Of a stretch of 58,804 bases of DNA, positions 8,208-15,175 are shown piece by piece (the first letter of the stretch is position 1; every line of letters starts with the position of its first letter). Under the pieces are notes generated by a model. It saw only the letters and a program-made list of their open reading frames with translations, ran no database searches and was not told the DNA's origin. Source of the DNA: a virus; IMG/VR virus record IMGVR_UViG_3300046777_001311, positions 1-58,804 of that record; one strand, given 5' to 3'. Position numbers and translations under genes: made by a program.

Positions 8208-8984
8208 ATGCAAAATACAGGTCAAATCGTAAGAGCTAAGAGTGAAAAGGATTTCACTTTAATTAGCAACAAGCTTCTTCAAGATTGTTCTATGTCTTTT
8301 GAAGAAAAGGGTATGTTAGTGTTTCTATTAAGCCTGCCTGAGGATTGGGTTTTATACAAATCAAATCTGCACGAGAAAACAAACCAGCCAAAGGGTACTG
8401 TTGATCGTGTTTTTAAGCTGCTTCAAGATAAGGGGTACATTGTAAGTGTCAGGGTAATTGATGAGAAAACAAAGGTTTTCCAAGGTTGGAATCATGTGGT
8501 TTATGAAAGCCCGACTACGGAGGATAGCCGACATCGACAAACGCCGGAGTCGGAGAATGCCGATATCGGTCAAACTGCCCCTATACAAATACACAGTATT
8601 ACAAATACACATATAAACAAAACAAAGAAAGAAAATATAAAAAGAAAGAAAGTTGATTTTGAGCCGCCTACTCTTGATGAAGTTAAAAGATACTTTATAG
8701 AAAACGGATACTCACCAATCAAAGGGGAGCAGGCTTTCAACTACTACTCAAGTTCAAACTGGGTAGATAAAAATAACAAGCAGGTTCTTAATTGGAAATT
8801 GAAAATGCAAATGTGGTTTAAGCCTGAGGATAAGATAGATGTTTCAAAGATGGCTTTTGAAGTTGAGAACCCTGAAAGCTATGAGGGTTACAACAAGTGG
8901 CTGCACGTGGACCCAAAATACACCAAGTCGCTGGACGAAAAAAATATATGGAGATACAAAGCAAAACCAATCGGATTTAAATAA
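8208..8984 (+). CDS. Winged-helix phage replication protein
   Basis: A 258-residue protein. Residues 10-95 look like a helix-turn-helix/winged-helix domain of the HTH_36 or replication-initiator type: SNKLLQDCSMSFEEKGMLVF, then a recognition-type segment TNQPKGTVDRVFKLLQDKGYI. A basic, Lys/Asn-rich linker (KTKKENIKRKKVD) follows. The C-terminal part (FNYYSSSNWVDKNNKQVLNWKLKMQMW) matches the DnaT- or helicase-loader-like end found in many phage replication proteins. It is the first gene of the rightward replication operon and lies behind the structured leader RNA. It probably binds the origin or loads the helicase. Confidence 0.75.
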   Translation: MQNTGQIVRAKSEKDFTLISNKLLQDCSMSFEEKGMLVFLLSLPEDWVLYKSNLHEKTNQPKGTVDRVFKLLQDKGYIVSVRVIDEKTKVFQGWNHVVYESPTTEDSRHRQTPESENADIGQTAPIQIHSITNTHINKTKKENIKRKKVDFEPPTLDEVKRYFIENGYSPIKGEQAFNYYSSSNWVDKNNKQVLNWKLKMQMWFKPEDKIDVSKMAFEVENPESYEGYNKWLHVDPKYTKSLDEKNIWRYKAKPIGFK

Positions 8985-8985
8985 T

Positions 8986-9195
8986 ATGGAAAACGCAAAG
9001 CAAATGGCAATCAATCTTGTAGACAGCCACTACAAAAAAATCACATCAATAGCAGATGATGATGCCGCCTACAAACAGGCGATAGAACACGCGCTAATCA
9101 CATGTGACACCGTTCTGGACAATACGAATAACCTACTTGTCCGAGAGAACTTTTTAATGTATCAAAAAATATACGAGGAGATTAAAAAATTATGA
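8986..9195 (+). CDS. Hypothetical protein, 69 residues
   Basis: I do not recognise it. The ATG at 8986 follows the upstream stop by one base, and the stop overlaps the ATG of the next gene (ATGA). The chain is helical and polar, with an N-terminal ENAKQMAINLVDSHY segment. Its position within the replication operon suggests an accessory role only. Confidence 0.65.
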   Translation: MENAKQMAINLVDSHYKKITSIADDDAAYKQAIEHALITCDTVLDNTNNLLVRENFLMYQKIYEEIKKL

Positions 9196-9410
9196 CAACA
9201 CCGAGACAAAAGGCTATCGAACTAATTAGTAAATTAGGATTTCAAAGCGCCAAGTTGGTAGCCTCCAACATGACCTACGAGTTAGGATTATTAGCGCTAA
9301 CAGCAGACACAAAAGAGCATTCTGATGAAATAAAGGACAGAAGATTCTATTGGGACACAGTATTTGACATAATCAAAAAGGAATGGCATCAGAGAAAATT
9401 ATCAATTTAG
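9192..9410 (+). CDS. Hypothetical protein, 72 residues
   Basis: I do not recognise it. It is a small helical protein (RQKAIELISKLGFQSAKLVASN...) that overlaps the gene before it by four bases and the primase-helicase after it by 28 bases, so it is probably translationally coupled. It shows weak similarity in pattern to the previous small protein (KQMAINLVDSHY against KAIELISKLG), which may hint at an old duplication. Confidence 0.65.
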   Translation: MTTPRQKAIELISKLGFQSAKLVASNMTYELGLLALTADTKEHSDEIKDRRFYWDTVFDIIKKEWHQRKLSI

Positions 9411-11098
9411 AAAATAGAAAGACCTACATCGTAAACGCAGATCGTGTAGGTGAAAATTCTATGCCGTGTCCTGTATGCTCTCAAGACAGAAAGAAGAAGG
9501 ATGTTAAGTGCATGTCTTTCAATACAGTAGAGGGTGTAGGTAAATGTAATCATTGCGGCGCCCGATTTGTTAGGAAGAATGAGGACCGCGAGACACCAAG
9601 ATACGTGAGACCTGTACTACCATCAAATGTAACATCACTACCGGATAGACTTGTTGAATGGTTCAAGGAGAGGGGCATATCATCATCTACACTAATCGAC
9701 TTCAAGATTACGCATGGTAGACAGTTCTTCCCACAAGTATCTAAGGAGCGTAACTGCATAAACTTCAACTACTTCAGAAATGAGGACCTGATTAACGTGA
9801 AGTACAGGGACGCAGAAAAGAACTTCAGGCTTGTAAAGGATGCCGAACTAATTCTATATAATCTGGACAGCATAGACCAAAAATATGTTGTAATCACAGA
9901 GGGGGAGATAGATGCCATGTCCTACCACGAGGTAGGTGTTAAATCCGTAGTATCTGTTCCAAATGGAGCCTCAAAGAACAACCGTCTGCAATATATTGAC
10001 AACTGTATAGACGAGCTTGACGGAGTGGAAAGGATATATATAGCAACCGATGATGATGAGCCAGGAAGAGTTCTTCAAGAGGAGATAGCGAGACGATTAG
10101 GAAAGGAGAGGTGTAGACGTGTATCATTCTTTGGTAAGAAGGATGCGAACGAACTTTTGATAGCTGATCCATTAATGCTACCCAAGACATTGGAAGCCGC
10201 CGAAGAGTACCCCCTTGAAGGAGTGGTAACAGTAGATAATCTATCTGAAGATATATGGAGACTTAGAAGGGATGGTTTAAAGAGGGGTTGTGATATATCT
10301 ATAGACGAGTTCAATGACCTGCTAACATTTGTCCCTGGTTATGTTACAGGGGTAACAGGAATACCAAACCACGGTAAGTCGGAGTTCCTAGATCAGATTA
10401 TAGTTGACCTATCCGTAAAGCACGATTGGAGATTTGGAATATTCTCGCCTGAGAACTACCCACTTCAACTGCACTTTGCAAAGTTGGCAAGCAAGCTACT
10501 CGGAGTGTCCTTTAACGAGACAAATGACGCTCAAATCATATCGGCTATGAACTACTGCCGTGACAACTTCTTCTACATAGTACCGGAGGAGGATAATAGC
10601 CTCGATTCAATAATAGAACACGCTAAGAACCTTGTAAAGAGGTACGGCATAAACGCAATCGTTATAGACGCGTGGAATAAGCTTGACCACAACTACGTAG
10701 GTACAGAAACACAGCACATATCCAAAGAACTCGATAAGCTTATATCATTCTGCCGTAAGTATAGCGTACACGCCTTCGTTGTAGCACACCCAACTAAAAT
10801 GTCAAGAGACCCAAAGACACAAGCGTATAACGTGGCGACACTATATGACATGGCTGGATCCGCCCACTTCTACAACAAGATGGATAACGGTATATCCGTA
10901 TACCGAGAGTTCTTCCCCGATGGATCCTCACAGCCGCAAATCTATGTTCAAAAGGTAAAGTTCAAACATTGGGGGCAACAGGGTAGCGTAACACTACAAT
11001 ACGATGTTCCAACAGGTAGATATTATTTTTTTGGAAAAAGAGATAGAAGTTCTTATATTAGCAACGAATTTATCCACAAACAGGAATTAGATCTATGA
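9383..11098 (+). CDS. Bifunctional primase-helicase (T7 gp4 / Twinkle type)
   Basis: A 571-residue protein. An N-terminal zinc-binding domain has CPVC (about residue 29) and CNHC (about 55). A TOPRIM primase core follows with VVITEGEIDAMS (about 173) and YIATDDDEPGR (about 218). The C-terminal RecA-type helicase has Walker A GIPNHGKS (about 326), Walker B VIDAWNKL (about 430) and FVVAHPTKM (about 468). It primes and unwinds the replication fork. It is of normal size for the family and is the central enzyme of this operon. No phage DNA polymerase was seen, so it probably works with the host polymerase III. Confidence 0.95.
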   Translation: MASEKIINLENRKTYIVNADRVGENSMPCPVCSQDRKKKDVKCMSFNTVEGVGKCNHCGARFVRKNEDRETPRYVRPVLPSNVTSLPDRLVEWFKERGISSSTLIDFKITHGRQFFPQVSKERNCINFNYFRNEDLINVKYRDAEKNFRLVKDAELILYNLDSIDQKYVVITEGEIDAMSYHEVGVKSVVSVPNGASKNNRLQYIDNCIDELDGVERIYIATDDDEPGRVLQEEIARRLGKERCRRVSFFGKKDANELLIADPLMLPKTLEAAEEYPLEGVVTVDNLSEDIWRLRRDGLKRGCDISIDEFNDLLTFVPGYVTGVTGIPNHGKSEFLDQIIVDLSVKHDWRFGIFSPENYPLQLHFAKLASKLLGVSFNETNDAQIISAMNYCRDNFFYIVPEEDNSLDSIIEHAKNLVKRYGINAIVIDAWNKLDHNYVGTETQHISKELDKLISFCRKYSVHAFVVAHPTKMSRDPKTQAYNVATLYDMAGSAHFYNKMDNGISVYREFFPDGSSQPQIYVQKVKFKHWGQQGSVTLQYDVPTGRYYFFGKRDRSSYISNEFIHKQELDL

Positions 11099-11628
11099 TT
11101 AAGGAACTGACATCAATGGTTAAGCCACACATGGTAAACCAATTCTTAGAAACAATCATCAATAACGAATACGATAAAATAAAAGACGAAGCTATGGAAA
11201 TGCTTGAAGAGATACGCTGCAACATTGATGTTAAGCTGCATATCAAAATGTTTATGGAGGTTACACTCTCATGTTGCGCTGACGCATTTGGAACTACAGC
11301 CGATGAAATTCGAAGCCGCAATAGACGAAGCCACATAATAGACGCCAAAAGAGCCTACATGTGGATTGTAAAGGTATCAACAGGATGCACGCACAGATTC
11401 ATTAGCGACAACCTAGAGATGCACCACTCATCTGTTATACACCACCTCAACACAGTAGAGGCTTACCTAATGTATAACCCCGACTTTAAAACAAAACTCA
11501 ACTCTATCGTAACCGACTTAAAAAGAGTTGGATACACAGAGCCATCAGAGCAATTTGTTAACCATGTTAATAAAGCGGAGCAAAGAAAGAGAAGAAATAG
11601 GGATCGAATAAATAAGAACCGGTTGTAA
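11095..11628 (+). CDS. Stand-alone DnaA domain IV-like DNA-binding protein
   Basis: A 177-residue protein whose centre (ADAFGTTADEIRSRNRRSHIIDAKRAYMWI, then FISDNLEMHHSSVIHHL) matches DnaA domain IV. In DnaA the same order is a helix pair, a basic loop, and the signature D-H-[ST]-[ST]-V-x-[HY]-A; here it is HHSSVIHHL. There is no AAA+ ATPase domain, and the N-terminal 60 residues are unrelated helices. DnaA domain IV binds the 9-base DnaA box. Near-consensus boxes lie about 1.5 kb downstream (13155-13203), so a role in origin recognition or in titrating host DnaA is likely. The C-terminal tail is very basic. Its start overlaps the helicase stop (ATGA). Confidence 0.8.
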   Translation: MIKELTSMVKPHMVNQFLETIINNEYDKIKDEAMEMLEEIRCNIDVKLHIKMFMEVTLSCCADAFGTTADEIRSRNRRSHIIDAKRAYMWIVKVSTGCTHRFISDNLEMHHSSVIHHLNTVEAYLMYNPDFKTKLNSIVTDLKRVGYTEPSEQFVNHVNKAEQRKRRNRDRINKNRL

Positions 11629-11654
11629 ATTTGTAGGTTCTAAAACTTACAAAT

Positions 11655-11807
11655 ATGGATATCAATAACCTAAATTTTCTCAAGTCACAAATCAAAGCGT
11701 TCCACCCAAATTGGTCGGAGCAGCAGGTAGAAATGGAAGCCATCAAAATAATAAACTCTCCAGACGATGAAGAGGATGATGATGGATGTTTATATTGTGG
11801 TTCATAA
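11655..11807 (+). CDS. Small protein with acidic tail, 50 residues
   Basis: ATG 11655 opens MDINNLNFLKSQIKAFHP and ends with an acidic run and CLYCGS before TAA 11805-11807. The same frame stays open beyond this TAA for another 40 codons, to TAG 11928, and those codons look coding in composition. It is either a short protein followed by a second tiny gene, or a gene split by one stop codon. The function is unknown. Confidence 0.5.
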   Translation: MDINNLNFLKSQIKAFHPNWSEQQVEMEAIKIINSPDDEEDDDGCLYCGS

Positions 11808-11846
11808 CTTATTAGCTCCGTTGGCCAGGAGATCGTAAAACACAGA

Positions 11847-11930
11847 ATGCCTCTTGAATCGTACCAGCTGTACTATTATGGTATAGACGAACTCAATGCA
11901 CACTATCTGTTCTCATCGTATAGGAGATAG
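11847..11930 (+). CDS. Possible tiny ORF or downstream half of a split gene
   Basis: In the same frame as the preceding small gene, 27 codons from ATG 11847 (MPLESYQLYYYGIDELNAHY) to TAG 11928-11930. Upstream codons back to 11808 are also open and plausible (LISSVGQEIVKHR). No start codon lies close to the TAA, which favours read-through or a recent nonsense change over an independent gene. Confidence 0.35.
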   Translation: MPLESYQLYYYGIDELNAHYLFSSYRR

Positions 11931-11944
11931 AGTTAGCCTTCTTG

Positions 11945-12544
11945 ATGTCATTTAAAAAGGTTGACAGCTTGGAAAGACAGCCACCTTCGGGTGTGACCTT
12001 AAAACTAAATAACATGAGCAAGCACGCGAGTCTGCCATATCACATATACATCAATGTAAACAACGCCTTCCTAGGACCAAATGTGCCAAAAGGAACAACC
12101 AGAGGTATTGTCCATGCTGTTTACGGAAGAGAGTATCAAGTACTTCTGTTCCACGTCATGCTTGAAAGTGGTGCTAATTGGAGTGGACTTCCTATTCAGG
12201 CTATCTCAACTACAGATAACTTTGACCTAGATCACCACGCTCTAATGCCTTGGAAGGTTATGGGTGAGGATATAGACGTAGTTGAATTTAAATATTTAGA
12301 AGGATTACAGGTAAATACAAGAGCCGGTATTGGTAGACACACAGGAATAATAGTAGACTGGAAGGATGGATACTCAAGATATCAATCAGAACACAAGCCG
12401 CTAAACCTAATCATCCTAAACCAAGGTCAGATATGTTTGATGCCAAATAACTACTGTACATACGAAGATAAGCACTTTACAGAAGAGTCGGCAAAGGAGA
12501 ATCTCAAACACTACAGACGTGGCGATGAAATATACTGGGAATAA
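11945..12544 (+). CDS. Hypothetical protein, 199 residues
   Basis: I do not recognise it. Starts are possible at ATG 11945 or at ATG 12014 (MSKHASLPYHIYINV), the latter after a small CACC-TTCGG-GTG hairpin. The protein is beta-rich with His/Tyr-rich stretches and a segment resembling a small barrel (GIVHAVYGREYQVLLFHVMLE). It lies in the replication operon with a short leader before the next gene. No enzymatic motif is visible. Confidence 0.6.
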   Translation: MSFKKVDSLERQPPSGVTLKLNNMSKHASLPYHIYINVNNAFLGPNVPKGTTRGIVHAVYGREYQVLLFHVMLESGANWSGLPIQAISTTDNFDLDHHALMPWKVMGEDIDVVEFKYLEGLQVNTRAGIGRHTGIIVDWKDGYSRYQSEHKPLNLIILNQGQICLMPNNYCTYEDKHFTEESAKENLKHYRRGDEIYWE

Positions 12545-12554
12545 AATATAAGTT

Positions 12555-12788
12555 ATGGAAAACAAGAAGCAAACCTCGGTAGATGTCCTATTCGAAATAC
12601 TATGGGAAACCCCAAAAGATAAATGGGAGTGGAATGCCGTACTCAAGAAGGTAAAGGAGTTGCACAAGGAGGAGATAAGAATTGCATATATGGATGGAGC
12701 GTTTGAAAAAATTAGGCATTTAGATGGTAAAGAATTTATGATGCCAACGGATTACTACAACGAAACATTTGGAGGTAACAATGAGTAA
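12555..12788 (+). CDS. Hypothetical protein, 77 residues
   Basis: I do not recognise it. A Trp-rich, helical N-terminal region (LFEILWETPKDKWEWNAVLKKVKEL) occupies the first half. ATG 12555 lies 10 bases past the upstream stop, and the 3' end overlaps the next gene by eight bases. Confidence 0.65.
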   Translation: MENKKQTSVDVLFEILWETPKDKWEWNAVLKKVKELHKEEIRIAYMDGAFEKIRHLDGKEFMMPTDYYNETFGGNNE

Positions 12789-13023
12789 GGTAATAATAGA
12801 ATTTGACCGAGTAGAAGAGGCAGAAGAACTCCGTACAGCCCTCGATGGACACAAGTACAAAATGCTCCTCTGGGAACTCGACCAAAAACTCCGTAGCGTC
12901 TCAAAGTACGGATCTGCTATAAGAGGGTCAGGACAAGCAACCCCGGAACAAATGGATGTGTGTGCCGACATACGAGAACTCCTCAGAGAAATGCTCCAAG
13001 AAGATAATCTAACAATAGAGTAA
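12781..13023 (+). CDS. Small coiled-coil-like protein, 80 residues
   Basis: ATG 12781 (MSKVIIEFDRVEEAEELRTAL) is chosen over the TTG at 12769. The family is common in phages as a short protein of unknown role with the pattern WELDQKLRS...YGSAI and a helical, acidic end (DIRELLREMLQEDNL). It is the last gene before the non-coding replication locus. Confidence 0.65.
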   Translation: MSKVIIEFDRVEEAEELRTALDGHKYKMLLWELDQKLRSVSKYGSAIRGSGQATPEQMDVCADIRELLREMLQEDNLTIE

Positions 13024-13106
13024 GTCACAATATAGTCTTACATTTCAGTCATAAGGTCAAAATATAGGCTTACGGTATTAGATATCATACAATTTTTTAA
13101 TGTAAT

Positions 13107-13143
13107 AAACTTGACATTCTTGTCTCAAATATCTACTATACTT
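13107..13143 (+). promoter_or_regulatory. Possible promoter entering the origin locus
   Basis: CTTGACA, followed by TATACTTG about 23 bases after the TTG, resembles the Bacteroidota promoter with one mismatch in the -7 box and a long spacer. It would transcribe the repeat region, possibly as a replication primer or regulatory RNA. The evidence is weak. Confidence 0.3.
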
Positions 13144-13152
13144 GCGACAGCC

Positions 13153-13203
13153 ATTGTGGAAAATAATCACCAGAATCAAGCTTATTGTGGAAAATAATCC
13201 ACA
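13153..13203 (+). repeat. Tandem DnaA-box-like repeats
   Basis: ATTGTGGAAAATAATC occurs at 13153-13168 and again at 13184-13199, exactly 31 bases apart. Each copy holds TGTGGAAAA, the reverse of TTTTCCACA, which is 8 of 9 to the DnaA box TTATCCACA. A third site, TAATCCACA (13195-13203), is also 8 of 9 and makes an inverted pair with the second copy (TTGTGGA/TCCACAA). Confidence 0.65.
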
Positions 13204-13436
13204 AAAGGGTATCGGAAACTTATAGATTGTCAAATTAAGTAAAATATGATAGACAAATAGATTTGATGTTAAAGAATGGACATCAAAGATGAACTTCAAG
13301 TTTCCTATACCATTTCGTTGACGCCAACAAGATGGTTAGCAGTCCCAACCAACCGTAGACACATAGTCGACACACACCCCCCCCACCAACAAACCAAAAT
13401 AGCCCAAGCGTGGAACACGCAGTCAAAATATATCCC

Positions 13437-13452
13437 CGTTTCACGTGGAACA
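13437..13452 (+). promoter_or_regulatory. parS-like site 1
   Basis: CGTTTCACGTGGAACA matches the bacterial chromosomal parS consensus TGTTTCACGTGAAACA at 14 of 16 positions, with the central CACGTG core intact. It is the most degenerate of four such sites between 13.4 and 15.2 kb. Confidence 0.6.
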
Positions 13453-13571
13453 GCAGAACGTAACAGAACATAGTGTGGAGGGGGTCATATATACATCCGG
13501 AGTGTACATATCGGTGGGCAAACCGCGTTTTTGCGAAAGGGGTGGGTCTCTAGTTAGTGTACGTTTCACAC

Positions 13572-13638
13572 TAACCTTAGTGTACATTGTACACATACAT
13601 ATTGTACATTTTACAATAACCTTAGTGTATGCTGTACA
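13572..13638 (+). repeat. Iteron-like direct repeats
   Basis: TAACCTTAGTGTA-nnn-TGTACA occurs at 13572-13593 and 13617-13638 with a 45-base period, and a partial third TTAGTGTAC lies near 13554. The intervening DNA has further TGTACA/GTGTACA half sites and the palindrome CACTAA-CC-TTAGTG (13569-13582). This is typical of binding sites for a replication or partition protein. Confidence 0.55.
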
Positions 13639-13647
13639 CTTTCTTCG

Positions 13648-13777
13648 TTATTTAGATTCATTCTAAATTAGGACTGCATATTGCAAATGTCAATTTATTT
13701 TTGTATGGCAGTTTGCTATAGTGAAAAAAGTTGACATTTCCAAATTTCACAGCTTATTTATACTCATTCTAAATTAG
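13648..13777 (+). repeat. Pair of 24-base direct repeats
   Basis: TTATTTA-nnn-TCATTCTAAATTAG occurs at 13648-13671 and 13754-13777, with 22 of 24 bases identical and a spacing of 106 bases. Similarity continues weakly for about 35 bases after each copy, including TTTGTC/ATGTC and TTTATTT elements. It is probably another protein-binding repeat in the origin locus. Confidence 0.5.
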
Positions 13778-13808
13778 CAGAAAATTTGCTTTTGTCATTT
13801 TTATTTCG

Positions 13809-13832
13809 TATTCGTGCGCGCGCGGGAATACC
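13809..13832 (+). other. Palindrome around an alternating GC tract
   Basis: GTATTC, then GTGCGCGCGCGG, then GAATAC. Eight alternating G/C bases are striking in such an AT-rich region and could adopt Z-DNA or a hairpin. The function is unknown. Confidence 0.45.
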
Positions 13833-13930
13833 TATTACAAAGAATAGAGGGCAAAAGTGGTAATACAAATTTATTTCGCTGATAATCAATCATTTAGATA
13901 CGAGTCGAAAAAAACAGATAAAAAAAAATG

Positions 13931-13965
13931 CAAAAATAGTTGACTTTACTATTTCAATCGCCGTA
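13931..13965 (+). promoter_or_regulatory. Possible promoter before the 14125 gene
   Basis: GTTGAC, then about 21 bases after the TTG a TATCATTG box, one mismatch from TAnnTTTG. It is followed by about 160 non-coding bases before ATG 14125. This is the third TTGAC-type element in the locus and is of modest quality. Confidence 0.35.
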
Positions 13966-14068
13966 TCATTGCAGGGCCAATAGGGAATAAACGTATTCAG
14001 ATTGACAAGGTGAAAAAAAAGACATTAAGAAAAAAGGGACATGTGCCTAATAGGATAACTATGCCCTT

Positions 14069-14091
14069 GTGGAGACCACACGTAAAACGGA
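14069..14091 (+). repeat. GTGG-AGA-CCAC hairpin repeat, copy 1
   Basis: GTGGAGACCACACGTAAAACGGA here and GTGGAGGCCACACTATAAACGGA at 14387-14409 share the same small hairpin (GTGG/CCAC) and downstream AAACGGA. The copies flank the small gene at 14125-14328. The nearby GGATAACTATG is also duplicated (near 14052 and 14099). Confidence 0.5.
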
Positions 14092-14124
14092 ACTTAATGG
14101 GATAACTATGTAAATTTTAAAGCT

Positions 14125-14328
14125 ATGAATATAATAGATTCGGCATCGGTATACTATGCACAACCCGATGCACGTAAACAAGTGCATAAAGTTGGACGAA
14201 TTACGCGAACACATAAGAAAATTTGGGTGCAAAATGCACGTGAGGTAAGTTTCAATGCCGTTTGTAAGGTAATTGAAAAAAGTGAACGTGCACAAAAGCA
14301 ACGTGATGTGAGACGTGCGAAGCGTTAA
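14125..14328 (+). CDS. Small basic protein in the origin locus, 67 residues
   Basis: ATG 14125. The protein is Arg/Lys/Gln-rich, with a basic tail KSERAQKQRDVRRAKR and a predicted helix (REVSFNAVCKVIEKSER). It lies between parS-like sites 1 and 2 and between two copies of a hairpin repeat, so it may be a DNA-binding protein that acts on this locus. I do not recognise a family, and there is no ParB-type signature. Confidence 0.55.
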   Translation: MNIIDSASVYYAQPDARKQVHKVGRITRTHKKIWVQNAREVSFNAVCKVIEKSERAQKQRDVRRAKR

Positions 14329-14329
14329 T

Positions 14330-14345
14330 TGTTCCACGTGGAACA
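14330..14345 (+). promoter_or_regulatory. parS-like site 2 (perfect palindrome)
   Basis: TGTTCCACGTGGAACA is a perfect 16-base palindrome that differs from the parS consensus only at the symmetric fifth and twelfth bases. The fifth position is variable in known parS sites. It lies immediately after the stop codon of the small basic gene. Confidence 0.75.
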
Positions 14346-14386
14346 TTGAATTTAGCAACGGCTAAATGTAACTATATATTAGCATA

Positions 14387-14409
14387 GTGGAGGCCACACT
14401 ATAAACGGA
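14387..14409 (+). repeat. GTGG-AGG-CCAC hairpin repeat, copy 2
   Basis: The second copy of the element at 14069-14091, between parS-like sites 2 and 3. The stem GTGG/CCAC is kept while its loop differs (AGG for AGA), a pattern that fits structural or protein-binding constraint. Confidence 0.5.
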
Positions 14410-14430
14410 CGAATAGTAAACAAGGTACAT

Positions 14431-14446
14431 TGTTTCACGTGAAACA
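14431..14446 (+). promoter_or_regulatory. parS-like site 3 (exact consensus)
   Basis: TGTTTCACGTGAAACA is an exact, perfectly palindromic copy of the canonical bacterial parS sequence bound by chromosomal ParB (Spo0J). It lies about 100 bases after site 2, in the gap before the gene at 14554. An exact 16-base match is not expected by chance in a 59 kb window. Confidence 0.88.
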
Positions 14447-14553
14447 TTGGTGCATATTCCTTAGTGGGATAGGTCTATACTTTGGCGGCTTCAAAGTTGC
14501 AAGGTGTAGGTTTAGGTACTATGCTACGCTGAAACCAATTTAAATTTCATACA

Positions 14554-14886
14554 ATGAAACAAGTATCTTTTGTATTAACGCAAGAAAACGATGTTAAATT
14601 TTACTTGCGTGGAACTTTCGAGTTCGAGGGTCAAGACGTTCAAAACGAAGTCTTTTTCCGTATCGTTAAATTCATGGAACGTGTAAAGCGTTTCAAGATG
14701 AAAACAAATTTCAAGTTCGGTAAAAAGTTTACCGTTGACATGAAAGTTGACGGGAAAACGTACCGAAGTACCGACCTATTCTTTGAGTTCGATGATTCAG
14801 GAACTGACTTCAAAGGTGGCATACGTCTTAATAAGAACAACACCTTTCGTCTACATGAGGTTTTAACTGAAATGGTTGAATCTTAA
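14554..14886 (+). CDS. Hypothetical protein, 110 residues
   Basis: I do not recognise it. It is beta-rich and Phe-rich, with alternating hydrophobic strands (VKFYLRGTFEFEG, KFTVDMKVDGKTYR). Codon use is normal and it is followed by a clear terminator, so it is a real monocistronic gene beside the parS cluster. The GGCGGC motif at 14889 lies between its stop and the terminator. Confidence 0.65.
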   Translation: MKQVSFVLTQENDVKFYLRGTFEFEGQDVQNEVFFRIVKFMERVKRFKMKTNFKFGKKFTVDMKVDGKTYRSTDLFFEFDDSGTDFKGGIRLNKNNTFRLHEVLTEMVES

Positions 14887-14906
14887 TTGGCGGCTATTCA
14901 AAATTC

Positions 14907-14930
14907 AAGGGGGCTTCGTGCCCCTTTTTC
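14907..14930 (+). terminator. Intrinsic terminator
   Basis: AAGGGGGCTTCGTGCCCCTTTTT: a GC-rich stem with a TTCG-type loop and a T tract, 20 bases after the stop of the 14554 gene. It ends a single-gene transcript. Confidence 0.85.
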
Positions 14931-14952
14931 ATTCACTAAAACTTAACGTAAA

Positions 14953-15129
14953 ATGATTACTCTCACAGTGCTCTCAGTTTTATTCACCATTTTATGTACA
15001 ATCAAAGTACAAAAGCAAAAAAGGTACGGACAATTTTCAATAGATAGCGGTTGGTATTTCGCTCAACTCATGAGTTTAGGATTCATAATCTCAATGGCTG
15101 TAGTGGCTATACTCGCTTACCTACCATAG
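14953..15129 (+). CDS. Small membrane protein, 58 residues
   Basis: ATG 14953 to TAG 15127. Two hydrophobic segments, LTVLSVLFTILC near the start and SLGFIISMAVVAILAYL at the end, flank a basic loop (KVQKQKRYGQ). It is probably a two-pass inner-membrane peptide. Its stop abuts parS-like site 4. Confidence 0.55.
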   Translation: MITLTVLSVLFTILCTIKVQKQKRYGQFSIDSGWYFAQLMSLGFIISMAVVAILAYLP

Positions 15130-15145
15130 TGTTCCACGTGAAACA
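15130..15145 (+). promoter_or_regulatory. parS-like site 4
   Basis: TGTTCCACGTGAAACA matches the parS consensus at 15 of 16 positions; the single difference is at the variable fifth base. It fills the 46-base gap between two small membrane-protein genes. Confidence 0.82.
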
Positions 15146-15175
15146 TAAAAAAGTATAACCATAAAAACAAACAAC

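Larger units (their letters stand above)
13024..14124 (+). other. Non-coding candidate replication origin and partition locus
   Basis: About 1.1 kb without a convincing gene. It contains near-consensus DnaA boxes in a 31-base direct repeat (13153-13203), a C8 tract, a parS-like palindrome (13437-13452), TGTACA-rich iterons of period 45 (13572-13638), a second diverged long repeat (13648 and 13754), a GCGCGCGC palindrome (13809-13832), A-rich runs, and two GGATAACTATG copies near 14052 and 14099. The density of repeats, the AT-rich segments, and the DnaA-type protein and helicase encoded just upstream fit an origin. Confidence 0.6.

Noticed and set aside
11808-11944. tRNA gene in the gap after the small acidic gene
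   Set aside because: No cloverleaf or T-loop pattern could be built by eye, and the frame is open and coding-like.
13276-13666. Two open frames of 65 and 73 codons in the origin locus
   Set aside because: Their translations are low-complexity or odd, overlap the parS-like site, the C8 tract and the iterons, and lack plausible starts, so this DNA is best treated as non-coding.
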